Source: a candidate division LCP-89 bacterium B3_LCP (lineage in GTDB: Bacteria > Electryoneota > B3-LCP). From it: a DNA stretch of 64,000 bases. Positions within the stretch are counted from its first letter, which is position 1; each line of letters opens with the position of its first letter. Made by a program: the position numbers and the translations under genes. The notes under the pieces were generated by a model, which had not been told where the DNA came from, did not search any database, and worked only from the letters and a program-made list of their open reading frames with translations. Of this stretch, positions 51,446 through 60,049 are shown one piece after another. The stretch covers positions 295,443-359,442 of the forward strand of contig NJBN01000004.1 of NCBI GenBank assembly GCA_005223185.1, in the 5' to 3' direction.

Positions 51446-51477
51446 ACCCGATCCCTATTAAGGTCGGGTTTCATCTA
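51446..51477. repeat. GGTCGGGTTTCATCTA repeat, second copy
   Basis: ACCCGATCCC followed by GGTCGGGTTTCATCTA; the same arrangement is at 50763-50792 with a shorter loop. The arms (ACCCGA.../...GTCGGGT) are inverted repeats. Confidence 0.6.
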
Positions 51478-51486
51478 TAATAACCG

Positions 51487-51577
51487 TTGTGTCAGGTCCT
51501 TAGCGAAGCGGAGACCTGACGCAACGGGGAGGCGCCCCACAGCCCTGTGGCGAAGCCACTCCTTCGGGGCTGTGGGA
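51487..51577. repeat. GCGTCAGGTC palindromic repeat, copy D, with satellite
   Basis: GTTGTGTCAGGTC and GACCTGACGCAAC form the outer stem (51487-51523). A second palindrome follows (CCCACAGCCC ... GGGGCTGTGGG, enclosing GTGGCGAAGCCAC), to 51577. It ends 17 bp before the tldD promoter. Confidence 0.7.
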
Positions 51578-51593
51578 AAGAACCTAAAATCCC

Positions 51594-51622
51594 TTGACTT
51601 CAATTCGATTTATTGCTACATT
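51594..51622 (+). promoter_or_regulatory. Promoter of the tldD operon
   Basis: -35 TTGACT (51594-51599), 17-bp spacer, -10 TACATT (51617-51622). Confidence 0.65.
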
Positions 51623-51680
51623 CAGAGATTAAAATCAGAAATAGTGAAGTTGGGCAGGTTTGTAATAGAAGAGTGAAATT

Positions 51681-53255
51681 ATGAATGCAGAAAAAAAGGA
51701 TAACTCTGGCTTGAGCAGGCGTGATTTTCTGCGCCATTCAGCAACGGGAGCCGCCATGGTGATGACCGCTCCGCCAATAGCAGCATTGATGATGCAGAGC
51801 AAGGATGCACTGGCAAAGGCTGTGGCATCATCTGAAGCACAGTTGGACAAGAAGACCATCAGCAAACTCCTGGAGATAGCCCTATCGCAGGGCGGTGAGT
51901 TCTCCGAAGTTTACATCCAGTATACTATCAACAGTTCCCTACAATTGGAAGAGGAACGCATTCGTCAGGCAAATTACGGGATAGTTCAGGGTGTGGGAAT
52001 CCGCGTCTTAAACGGTGCCCAGACAGGTTATGGCTATTCGGATGACTTCAGCTTTGACAGCTTGGAAAGCGCGGCTAAAGTGGCGGCATTTATCGCCAAT
52101 CAGCCGGATTCTGCTAAGCATCCAGCTAAGATTGTGCCCCGCAACTACGCCAACGTCAATCCCATCGGCATATATCCTGACCAGGTCGCAGTCAAACAGA
52201 AGACCGACCTCCTCTACCGTGCCAATGATGTAGCACGTAGTAACGATAAACGGATCATTCAGGTGGACGCATCCTTTGCCGATTCGGTATCCATGTTCAC
52301 AATTGCCAATTCCGAAGGGCTCTACACCACTGATGAGAGAGTTCTCTTCCGCATGAATGTGAGCGTTATCGCCGAAGAGAACGATCGCCGGGAGCGCGGT
52401 TATCACGGCGGCGGCGGTCGCTTGGGATTTAACCACTTCGAAACCCTGACACCGGAGATATTGGCAAATGAAGCGGTACGGCAGGCTACGGTGCTTTTGG
52501 ATGCCGTCGATGCTCCTGCAGGTCCCAACGAAGTTGTATTAGGAAACGGCTGGGCTGGCATTCTGTTACACGAAGCTATCGGACACGGTTTAGAAGCTGA
52601 TTTCAACCGCAAGAAGACGTCCCTTTATACAGGTCGCATCGGCGAAAAGGTCGCCTCGGAATTGTGCACTGTAATAGATGAAGGTAACATTCCCAATCGG
52701 AGGGGATCGCTCACTGTGGATGACGAGGGAACCCCCACCCGCAAGAACGTTCTGATTGAAGACGGGATACTCCGCAGCTACATGGTGGATCGCTTAAACG
52801 GCAAATTGATGAATATGGAACTGACCGGAAGCGGACGCCGCCAGTCGTTCAAACATTATCCCATGCCCCGTATGACCAACACCTACATGATGCCCGGCGA
52901 ATCTACTCCGGAAGAGATCATCTCTTCTGTGGAAAAGGGATTTTATGCCAAATCATTCGGTGGTGGGCAGGTGGATATTTCCAACGGTAATTTTGTCTTC
53001 AACGTCACTGAAGGCTATCTGATCGAAAACGGTAAGGTAACGGCTCCCGTAAAGGGCGCAACCTTGATCGGTATCGGTCCGGAAGTGCTGACCAAGGTCG
53101 TTATGGTCGGCAACGATTTCTCCCTTGATCAGGGAATAGGTAATTGTGGCAAGAACGGACAGAGCGTCCCCGTCGGTGTGGGTCAGCCGCACGTGAAGAT
53201 ATCGGAAATCACAGTCGGCGGCACCGCTGTTGCGGGCGCTTCGATGACGGGATAG
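51681..53255 (+). CDS. tldD: TldD-like metalloprotease subunit with Tat signal
   Basis: 524 residues. The N-terminus is a twin-arginine signal ('GLSRRDFLRHSATGAAMVMT', then 'APPIAALMM'), adding ~45 residues not found in cytoplasmic TldD. The PmbA_TldD fold follows, with the zinc motif 'HEAIGHGLEADF' (~297-308), 'DDEGTPTRKNVLIEDG' and the C-terminal 'GIGPEVLTKVVMVGNDF'. TldD with TldE forms a heterodimeric metalloprotease that cleaves unfolded or modified peptides. Here TldD seems destined for export, while the TldE encoded 50 bp downstream has no signal. Confidence 0.92.
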   Translation: MNAEKKDNSGLSRRDFLRHSATGAAMVMTAPPIAALMMQSKDALAKAVASSEAQLDKKTISKLLEIALSQGGEFSEVYIQYTINSSLQLEEERIRQANYGIVQGVGIRVLNGAQTGYGYSDDFSFDSLESAAKVAAFIANQPDSAKHPAKIVPRNYANVNPIGIYPDQVAVKQKTDLLYRANDVARSNDKRIIQVDASFADSVSMFTIANSEGLYTTDERVLFRMNVSVIAEENDRRERGYHGGGGRLGFNHFETLTPEILANEAVRQATVLLDAVDAPAGPNEVVLGNGWAGILLHEAIGHGLEADFNRKKTSLYTGRIGEKVASELCTVIDEGNIPNRRGSLTVDDEGTPTRKNVLIEDGILRSYMVDRLNGKLMNMELTGSGRRQSFKHYPMPRMTNTYMMPGESTPEEIISSVEKGFYAKSFGGGQVDISNGNFVFNVTEGYLIENGKVTAPVKGATLIGIGPEVLTKVVMVGNDFSLDQGIGNCGKNGQSVPVGVGQPHVKISEITVGGTAVAGASMTG

Positions 53256-53304
53256 CCTGGAGTAAGAAAAAACATCTTTAACAGTAATCAAGCAAGGTAG
53301 AATC

Positions 53305-54645
53305 ATGACAATACAAGAAGCTGCAAAATACACCGTTGAGAGGGCGATGAAATCCGGGGCGGACCAGGCGGACGTCTATTTGGAGAGTGGACGAGAATCC
53401 ACCGTTACCGTGCGCATGGGAGAATTGGAAACGCTGAAACAAGCTACTTCAAAAGGTTTGGGACTGCGCGTTTTTACCGGCAACCGTCTGGGCTTTGCCT
53501 ATACATCTGATTTCAGCAAGAAGAGCTTGAAGGCTTTCGCCAAGCGCACAGTGGAGATGGCAGAAGAGATTACCTCTGATCCGCACAATGTGCTGCCTGA
53601 CTCGACCAAGAAGGACGCATATCCTGATCTGGGTTTATACGACTCGAAAATTGCCGAGATCCCTATTGACTGGAAGATAAAAACAGCCAAGAAGATGGAA
53701 GAGACCACTTTCGCTTATGATAAGCGCATAGTCAATTCCAGTGGCGCCAGTGTTTACGACGGTGAATTGGAAGCCGTAATAGCCAATTCGTTAGGTATCT
53801 TCCACACTTATAAAACCAGTAGCTGCACTTTGGTCTGCAGCCCGATCGCGGAAGAGAATGGCAAGAAGGAATCCAATTACTGGTACACCAGCAAGCGTTT
53901 CTTTGAAGATTTGGAAAGTGCGGAAGAAGTTGCTGAGAAAGCCGCGTTCCGTGCTATTCGCATGCTCAACCCAACCAAGCCAAAAACTCAGGTGGTGCCA
54001 GTCGTCTTTGATCCGCAGATGGCTGCTTCCTTCATAGGTATCATATTTTACGCTCTCAATGGCGAGAGTATATTGAAGCGTTCCAGCTTTATGGTGGACA
54101 AATTGAATGAAAAGGTCGCATCCGGTAAATTTACCATGATAGATGATCCTCTAATGAAAAGAGGCATCGGATCGCAGCCTATCGATGATGAGGGCGTTCC
54201 CACCAACACTAAAACGGTTATCGATGCCGGGAAATTGAAGTACTACTTCTACAACGCCTATTCCGCTCACAAAGCTGGTAAAAAGCCGACCGGCAATGCC
54301 CGGCGCGGGTATAGTTCCACCCCGTCAGTCGGTGCCTGGAACCTGTACTTGAAGGCTGGTGAAATGGCCCCGGAAGAGATCATCAAATCTGTGGATAACG
54401 GCTTATACCTTACCCGTACGATGGGCTGGGGCGTAAATATGGTGAACGGAGATATATCGCGTGGCGCCAGCGGTTTGTGGATAGAGAACGGCGAGTTGAC
54501 ACACTCAATCGGGGAAGCCACTATCGCGGGCAATCTCCTGGGAATGCTGAAAAATGTCAGTATGGTAGGGAATGATTTAGAATTCCGCAGCTCACGTGCT
54601 GCCCCCACCATAAAAATAGATGATGTAACTGTATCGGGGACTTGA
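53305..54645 (+). CDS. pmbA: TldE/PmbA-like subunit
   Basis: 446 residues, typical for TldE (PmbA). Visible: 'SGADQADVYLESGRESTVTV', 'TSKGLGLRVFTGNRLGFAYT', 'QPIDDEGVPTNTKTVIDAGK' and the C-terminal 'GNLLGMLKNVSMVGNDLEF'. It lacks the HExxxH of TldD, as expected for TldE. No Sec or Tat signal. It would shape the active site of TldD; Tat export of the pair as a folded complex ('hitchhiking') would explain the missing signal (inference). Its stop TGA overlaps the ATG of the TPM gene by 1 bp. Confidence 0.92.
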   Translation: MTIQEAAKYTVERAMKSGADQADVYLESGRESTVTVRMGELETLKQATSKGLGLRVFTGNRLGFAYTSDFSKKSLKAFAKRTVEMAEEITSDPHNVLPDSTKKDAYPDLGLYDSKIAEIPIDWKIKTAKKMEETTFAYDKRIVNSSGASVYDGELEAVIANSLGIFHTYKTSSCTLVCSPIAEENGKKESNYWYTSKRFFEDLESAEEVAEKAAFRAIRMLNPTKPKTQVVPVVFDPQMAASFIGIIFYALNGESILKRSSFMVDKLNEKVASGKFTMIDDPLMKRGIGSQPIDDEGVPTNTKTVIDAGKLKYYFYNAYSAHKAGKKPTGNARRGYSSTPSVGAWNLYLKAGEMAPEEIIKSVDNGLYLTRTMGWGVNMVNGDISRGASGLWIENGELTHSIGEATIAGNLLGMLKNVSMVGNDLEFRSSRAAPTIKIDDVTVSGT

Positions 54646-55406
54646 TGGTTCGATATATACGATTCATTTCTCTGGCTATTCTGATTTACGCGTCCGTCAG
54701 TGCGCAGCAGAACATCCCTGAACCTCGGGGGTACGTCAACGATTTTGCCTCTGTCCTGAACGTTGTTTCCGGACGCAATATCGAGGCGCTCTGCCGGGAA
54801 TTGGAGCAGAAGACCGGCGCACAGATGGTGTTGGTAACACTGTCGTCTCTAAACGGTGGAGAAATTCACGATACCGCCAGCCGCCTGTTTGAAACCTGGG
54901 GAATAGGTCAGAAAGGCAAAGATAATGGCGTCCTGATGCTGGATGCCATCGAAGAACGGCGTATATGGATAGAGATCGGCTACGGCTTAGAAGGGATCCT
55001 TCCCGATGGCCGCGTGGGTGAAATTCGAGACCGTTACGTGATCCCATATTTACAGGAGGGTGACCGGAGTTCTGCCTATCTCTCCGGTTTGGCTGCGATT
55101 GCTTCAGTGATAGCTGCTGACGCCGGAGTTGAACTCACCGGCACTGCTCCTCCTGCGCCTATGCGGAGAACTTCCCGCACCAACCGCGGTTTGGGTGGGA
55201 TCATTCCCATTATTGTCATAATGGCGATGATGGCACTAATGGGGCGCAGACGTGGAGCTTCCGGGTGGTGGCTCCTCCCCTTATTCCTGTTTGGCGGCGG
55301 GGGCTTTGGAGGCCGTGGCGGATTCGGCGGTGGATCCTTCGGTGGAGGTTTCGGTGGTTTCGGTGGCGGACTTTCCGGCGGAGGAGGAGCCGGTGGCGGC
55401 TATTGA
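54645..55406 (+). CDS. TPM-domain membrane protein
   Basis: 253 residues from the ATG at 54645, which shares its A with the tldE stop. Signal peptide ~1-21 (RFISLAILIYASVSA). TPM domain (~28-160) with 'GYVNDFASVLNVVSGRNIEA', 'KTGAQMVLVTLSSL', 'DNGVLMLDAIEERRIWIEIG' and 'GLEGILPDGRVGEI'. A transmembrane helix (~186-202, 'IIPIIVIMAMMALMG') and a Gly-rich tail ('FGGGSFGGGFGGFGGG') follow. Family proteins (TPM_phosphatase) are membrane-tethered with a periplasmic domain and usually pair with LemA, whose gene lies 4.6 kb downstream. Translationally coupled to tldE. Confidence 0.88.
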   Translation: MVRYIRFISLAILIYASVSAQQNIPEPRGYVNDFASVLNVVSGRNIEALCRELEQKTGAQMVLVTLSSLNGGEIHDTASRLFETWGIGQKGKDNGVLMLDAIEERRIWIEIGYGLEGILPDGRVGEIRDRYVIPYLQEGDRSSAYLSGLAAIASVIAADAGVELTGTAPPAPMRRTSRTNRGLGGIIPIIVIMAMMALMGRRRGASGWWLLPLFLFGGGGFGGRGGFGGGSFGGGFGGFGGGLSGGGGAGGGY

Positions 55407-55446
55407 TAATATAAAAAGAAGAACGGTATTGATTTAAGGGTCTTGC

Positions 55447-57066
55447 ATGAGTGAATCCTTACACTTAGTTTTGCTCCTGATTGTTCTTCTTCTTGGGGGA
55501 CTATTCTTATTCACCGATCTGGACAGGTACGACTACTGGGGTGATGAATCCCTGACCTTTCCCAAGGGGGAGACTTTCGCTGACGTCTTGAAGTATTCCA
55601 AGCTCGTTCCCAGTCAGGTTCACCCTCCGCTGTACAACTTTCTCCAGTTCACCTGGAACAAGCTCTTTCCCAGAAGCGATATTTCTGCAAATCGTTTTCT
55701 ATATGCTCTTTTCGGGTTCGTCAGCATCGGATTGGTTTACCTCTTGGGGAAGGAACTCTTCTCAAAAAAGATAGGCTTGGCTGCCAGCCTCTTGGTTGCC
55801 ACCAGTCCTTATTTCATCGAATATTCACGCATGGTGCGCTACTATCCCTTGACAGCCATGCTCGCCCTGTTAACTATTTACACCTTCGTACGGTATCAGA
55901 AATCCGGAAGGTGGGTGGATTGGTCCTGGTTTACTATTAGCGGCGTATTCCTGATTTATGAAGATTATTTAGGCTGGACAGTTTTACTGGTTTTATATTT
56001 GTATCTTTTTATCAATTGGAAGGTGAATAAAGAAAGACTAATACGCTGGCTATTAGCCGCGCTTGTCATGTTTGCCCTTTTTTCACCCTGGGTGCCGGTA
56101 TTGTTGTCTCAGATTGGACGTGAATCAAATCCCTACCCTGAACTTGCGCAACAGGCTATCGAACAAGCGCCGCGTTTAGCTCAGAAGGGCGTGGGTCTGC
56201 GCAGTATGATCTTTAACGACGTAATGAAGATCGGTTATTTGGGCAATGTCTTCACCATTGGCGAGACGACCTATCCCTGGCGCTGGGTAGTTACCGTTCC
56301 CGTTTATCTGTCATTTTTGCTTCTTTTTATAATTGCGCTGGTGAGGTCCAGAAACCCGGCTGAGAAAAACGCGCGTTTTATGATCTTTATTACTCTTTTC
56401 GCCCTGGTCATACTTATTATCTTAAGCGACATATACGGCGTATTCTCATCGCGCATGTTTCAATTTCCTACAAAGGCCATGTTTCTATTGCCGCTCTTTT
56501 TATTGTTAATGGTAAAATCGTGGGATTATTTGCAAAAAACCAGCGCACAATTGGTTGTAGGCGTAATTCTCATCGGCGGCAACCTGTATGGAGTTAATAA
56601 CTATTTCAGTGGTCAGCAGTTTTTAAATCCCAAGTTTTTAGTCCCCTGGCGCCAGATAACAGGTGATCTGGAGAAAATCGCACAGCCGGAAGATCTGATC
56701 TTAAACGATGAAGAGGCTTTTATCTATACACCCATTGTGGGTGAAAAGAAGGTCGAGAAATTCGGTTTGGTGGACGCTCTTGAAAAGGTGGAAAAAACCT
56801 TTCATGAACGCGGTCCTATGAACGTTTTTCTCACCATCAGGTACCGGGGAGATGAACAGATAACCATGGAAGGCTTAAAGGTGCTGGCGAAACTGGAAGA
56901 TCGTTATCCTCTGGTGGATAAATTGTGTTATACGCCCACAGACCGTGAAGCGGTTCCTTACTGGAAGCGATTTTTAGGCAGGGAACTTAAACCCCATCTG
57001 TTGGAAGTTTACCAGTTTCGAGTAGAAAAAGCGTATGAGTCTGAAACAGAACCTGTAATGGAGTAA
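55447..57066 (+). CDS. GT39-type membrane glycosyltransferase
   Basis: 539 residues with ~10-12 hydrophobic segments in the first ~380. The first loop has the paired acidic motif 'YDYWGDESLTF' and 'QVHPPLYNFLQF', the signature of the PMT/ArnT superfamily (lipid-linked sugar donor, acceptor on the outer face of the inner membrane). 'SRMVRYYPLTAMLALLTIYT' lies in the next helices. The C-terminal soluble part ('LNDEEAFIYTPIVGEKKVEK') is probably periplasmic. It belongs to an envelope glycan group with the next two genes (4-bp gap to the nucleotidyltransferase-like gene). Acceptor unknown; distinct from the paralogue at 5508. Confidence 0.82.
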   Translation: MSESLHLVLLLIVLLLGGLFLFTDLDRYDYWGDESLTFPKGETFADVLKYSKLVPSQVHPPLYNFLQFTWNKLFPRSDISANRFLYALFGFVSIGLVYLLGKELFSKKIGLAASLLVATSPYFIEYSRMVRYYPLTAMLALLTIYTFVRYQKSGRWVDWSWFTISGVFLIYEDYLGWTVLLVLYLYLFINWKVNKERLIRWLLAALVMFALFSPWVPVLLSQIGRESNPYPELAQQAIEQAPRLAQKGVGLRSMIFNDVMKIGYLGNVFTIGETTYPWRWVVTVPVYLSFLLLFIIALVRSRNPAEKNARFMIFITLFALVILIILSDIYGVFSSRMFQFPTKAMFLLPLFLLLMVKSWDYLQKTSAQLVVGVILIGGNLYGVNNYFSGQQFLNPKFLVPWRQITGDLEKIAQPEDLILNDEEAFIYTPIVGEKKVEKFGLVDALEKVEKTFHERGPMNVFLTIRYRGDEQITMEGLKVLAKLEDRYPLVDKLCYTPTDREAVPYWKRFLGRELKPHLLEVYQFRVEKAYESETEPVME

Positions 57067-57070
57067 TAAT

Positions 57071-57793
57071 ATGACACCCAAGAGAGATCCATTAAAAATT
57101 GCCTCAGGATTCGCCGATGCTTTAAAAGGTGCTTTCGGGAATGAATTACAGTCGGTACTGCTGGTGGGATCAGCGGTGCGAGGTGATTTCATCCCGGGAA
57201 AATCTGATATCAATACGCTTGTCATCTTAACTCCTGACGGTATGGATTGGTTGGAGAAGGCTTATCCTGTCCTGCGGACCTGGCAACGTAAGGGTTTAGC
57301 CGTACCGCATTTCATGATGCCCGATGCAGTGACCAACGCACTTGATTCGTATCCACTGGAATTTCTGGATTTCAAGACTTTCCATAAAGTTATCGTGGGT
57401 CCGGATATAATGGCGGAAGTGGATATACCGGCGAAGCCGCTGCGCCTTCAGATTGAAAGAGAACTTCGGGGGAAGTTGTTTCTCTTTCGCCAGGTTTTTG
57501 CTTCTGAAGCTGGTCACAGCAAGCAGTTACGAATAGTACTGACGCGTTCAGTCTCAGTGTTCACGCCTGTCTTTCAGGGGATACTGGAACTGGGGAAACA
57601 AACCATTCCGGTTGACCGTCATGATCTTTTCAGAGAAGCCGCCGCTTTCGCCGGATTTTCCGAAAGGGTTTTTCTTCAACTACTGGACATTCGGGATGGC
57701 AAAGGTTCCAAGAACCTGAAAGTTGTATTTAAGGATCTGATAAAAGAGATCGGCCCCATCGTACAGTGGATCGATGGATTCGACGCCAAATAA
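57071..57793 (+). CDS. Nucleotidyltransferase-fold protein
   Basis: 240 residues, cytoplasmic. Residues ~10-65 match the nucleotidyltransferase fold: 'LLVGSAVRGDFIPGKSDINT' shows the GSxxRG helix and the metal-binding DxD, but the second acidic residue is Asn (D-I-N). The remaining ~170 residues are helical ('FRQVFASEAGHSKQLRIVLT', 'QLLDIRDGKGSKNLKVVFKD'). Loss of one metal ligand suggests low or no transferase activity, or a role as a regulator or antitoxin-like partner; the family is broad. GGAG lies 7 bp before the ATG, inside the end of the preceding gene. Confidence 0.65.
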   Translation: MTPKRDPLKIASGFADALKGAFGNELQSVLLVGSAVRGDFIPGKSDINTLVILTPDGMDWLEKAYPVLRTWQRKGLAVPHFMMPDAVTNALDSYPLEFLDFKTFHKVIVGPDIMAEVDIPAKPLRLQIERELRGKLFLFRQVFASEAGHSKQLRIVLTRSVSVFTPVFQGILELGKQTIPVDRHDLFREAAAFAGFSERVFLQLLDIRDGKGSKNLKVVFKDLIKEIGPIVQWIDGFDAK

Positions 57794-57891
57794 ATGGGGG
57801 GATTAACCAGGGGGACTATCCTTCTTTAACCTGTCTCCGGGTAATCCTTAAAATTCGAGGAATACCACCTGCCCAAAAGAAGGTAAATATC

Positions 57892-60009
57892 ATGCTGCAA
57901 GTCATTCAGGATTTCAAGAGCGGACAGATCCGCCTGGTGGACGTGCCTCCGCCTACGGTTTCTATCGGTATGGTTCTGGTTAGAACACACGCATCTGCTA
58001 TCAGCGTGGGAACTGAGCGTGCGACTGCTGACGTGGGACGAAAGAGTCTGATTGGTAAGGCTAAGGCGCGCCCTGACCAGGTTAAAAAGGTGCTGGATAA
58101 CGTCAAGCGCGAAGGCGTTATGACCACGGTCAAGAAGGTTAAGAGTAAGTTAGAAGACTGGAAACAGATGGGGTACAGCAGTGCTGGAGTAGTGTTATCT
58201 GTAGGTGCAGGCGTCGATGACCTAAAACCCGGTATGCGGGTTGCCTGTGGTGGCGCTGAGTACGCCGTTCACAGTGAAGCGGTGCTGGTGCCTCGCAATC
58301 TCTGCGTTCCTATCACGGATGAGGTAGCTTTTGAAGATGCTGCATTCACGACGATCTCTTCGATAGCACTGCAGGGGATTCGTAAGGCTGAAGTACGCCT
58401 GGGAGATAATGTTATTGTTATGGGGTTGGGACTGTTAGGTCTTATCGCCACCTCCCTGTTGAAAGCAAGCGGCGCTAATGTCTTGGGATTGGATATCAGA
58501 GAAGGCAGCTTGGAATGGGCCCAGAAGATGGGCGCTGACCGGACTGCGCTTTTAGGCAGGGATGATCCCAAAGAAGCTGTACTTTCCTGGACAGATGGAA
58601 GGGGCGCTGATTCGGCCATCCTCACTGTGGCAACTCAATCGGCAGAACCGATGCAGACTGCCCCGCACCTGCTGCGCGACAGAGGCAGAATCGTGCTGGT
58701 TGGCGTCGCCGGTCTGGAACTGGAACGGGAACCCTTCTACATGGGTGACCTGGAACTGCACTTCTCGCGGTCGTACGGTCCCGGACGTTACGATACTCAG
58801 TATGAAGAGAAGGGGATCGATTATCCCATCGGATACGTGCGCTGGACTGAGCGTCGGAATATGGAAGCCGTAGTTGATTTAATGGCGCAGGGTAAATTCC
58901 GACCTTCAGAACTGATTACGCACCATTACAAACTTCAGGATGCGGTGAGCGCATACGACGCCATTTTGTCAGGGGAGGAAAGCCCCATCGGCGTTCTGCT
59001 GGACTATTCTCAGGAACCCGATCTGTCCACTCACATTCAGATAAAATCCAGACCACCCGTGAAGAAGCTGGGGATTGGACTGATCGGCGCAGGAAGTTTC
59101 GCCAGGAGTTTTGTACTGCCTGAAGTGGCAAAATGCGGGGATGCAGAACTGCGCATGGTAGCTGATGCGCGCGGGCACACCGCCAGAATGATTGCGGAGA
59201 AATATGAGATACCCGAAATTACCACTGATGCACAAAAGGTGCTGGAAGATGACAGCGTCAACTTAGTTTTCATACTGACCCGCCATGATACTCATGGACC
59301 GTTTGCATTAGAGGCGCTGCGCCGCGGAAAGATGGTTTACGTGGAAAAACCGCTGGTGCGCACGCCGGAAGAATTGGCAGAACTGCGCGATGTTCTAAAA
59401 AAGGCCTCGGCACCCTGGTTTATGACCGGATTTAACCGCGTTTTTTCACCGCATGCAGATTTCCTAAAAGAACATTTCAGAGGTGGTACTACCTTCCCCC
59501 TGTTTCGCATAAATGCCGGTCTGCTTCCCGGCGATCACTGGCTGAAGGACAGCGAACTTGGCGGCGGAAGATGGATCGGTGAAGGCTGTCATTTCCTCCA
59601 TTTTGCCATAAACTGGATGAACGCTGAACCTCAGTCATTCAAAGCTGTCGGAATTCCAGTGCAGGGTGATCAGCCAGATGAAAACTTGAACGTGCTGTTG
59701 GACTTCGGTCAGAAGGGCACGTTCAACCTGTTATACACATCACGAGGAGCCGCTCAATATTCCAAAGAACACCTGGAAATCTGGGGTGAAGGAAAAACTG
59801 CGGTGCTGGATGACTTCCGCACAACTACCGTATTTCCAGCTAAAAAGAGCTTTAAGACCCGCGGACAGGATAAAGGACATAGTGTGGAAATCCGCAAAAC
59901 CCTGGAAGCGGCATTAGCGGGAACGCCGCCGCCTCTGGATATGGAAGAACAGATCGCCACACATGATTGGCTATTCAGGATCGCAGAGGAAATGCGCCGC
60001 GAATCCTGA
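57892..60009 (+). CDS. Bi-domain oxidoreductase (MDR dehydrogenase fused to Gfo/Idh/MocA)
   Basis: 705 residues from the ATG at 57892 (AAGG 9 bp upstream; the in-frame ATG at 57766 sits inside the previous gene). Residues ~1-370 are a medium-chain dehydrogenase: 'SVGTERATADVGRKS', 'GYSSAGVVLSVGAG', Rossmann 'VIVMGLGLLGLIATSLL', 'VLGLDIREG'. Residues ~385-705 are a Gfo/Idh/MocA domain: 'GIGLIGAGSFARSFVLPEVA', 'YVEKPLV', 'GEGCHFLHFAINWM'. The first half lacks the usual catalytic-Cys Zn site pattern near the N-terminus. This fusion is known from surface-polysaccharide and nucleotide-sugar clusters; the exact reaction is unknown. It lies ~100 bp after the nucleotidyltransferase-like gene. Confidence 0.88.
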   Translation: MLQVIQDFKSGQIRLVDVPPPTVSIGMVLVRTHASAISVGTERATADVGRKSLIGKAKARPDQVKKVLDNVKREGVMTTVKKVKSKLEDWKQMGYSSAGVVLSVGAGVDDLKPGMRVACGGAEYAVHSEAVLVPRNLCVPITDEVAFEDAAFTTISSIALQGIRKAEVRLGDNVIVMGLGLLGLIATSLLKASGANVLGLDIREGSLEWAQKMGADRTALLGRDDPKEAVLSWTDGRGADSAILTVATQSAEPMQTAPHLLRDRGRIVLVGVAGLELEREPFYMGDLELHFSRSYGPGRYDTQYEEKGIDYPIGYVRWTERRNMEAVVDLMAQGKFRPSELITHHYKLQDAVSAYDAILSGEESPIGVLLDYSQEPDLSTHIQIKSRPPVKKLGIGLIGAGSFARSFVLPEVAKCGDAELRMVADARGHTARMIAEKYEIPEITTDAQKVLEDDSVNLVFILTRHDTHGPFALEALRRGKMVYVEKPLVRTPEELAELRDVLKKASAPWFMTGFNRVFSPHADFLKEHFRGGTTFPLFRINAGLLPGDHWLKDSELGGGRWIGEGCHFLHFAINWMNAEPQSFKAVGIPVQGDQPDENLNVLLDFGQKGTFNLLYTSRGAAQYSKEHLEIWGEGKTAVLDDFRTTTVFPAKKSFKTRGQDKGHSVEIRKTLEAALAGTPPPLDMEEQIATHDWLFRIAEEMRRES

Positions 60010-60049
60010 GTATCACTGAGAAGAGAATAATTAAGAATAGGTACCCATC

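Noticed and set aside
20697-51577. CRISPR array from repeated palindromes
   Set aside because: The copies are kilobases apart, diverged, and lack regular spacers or cas genes.
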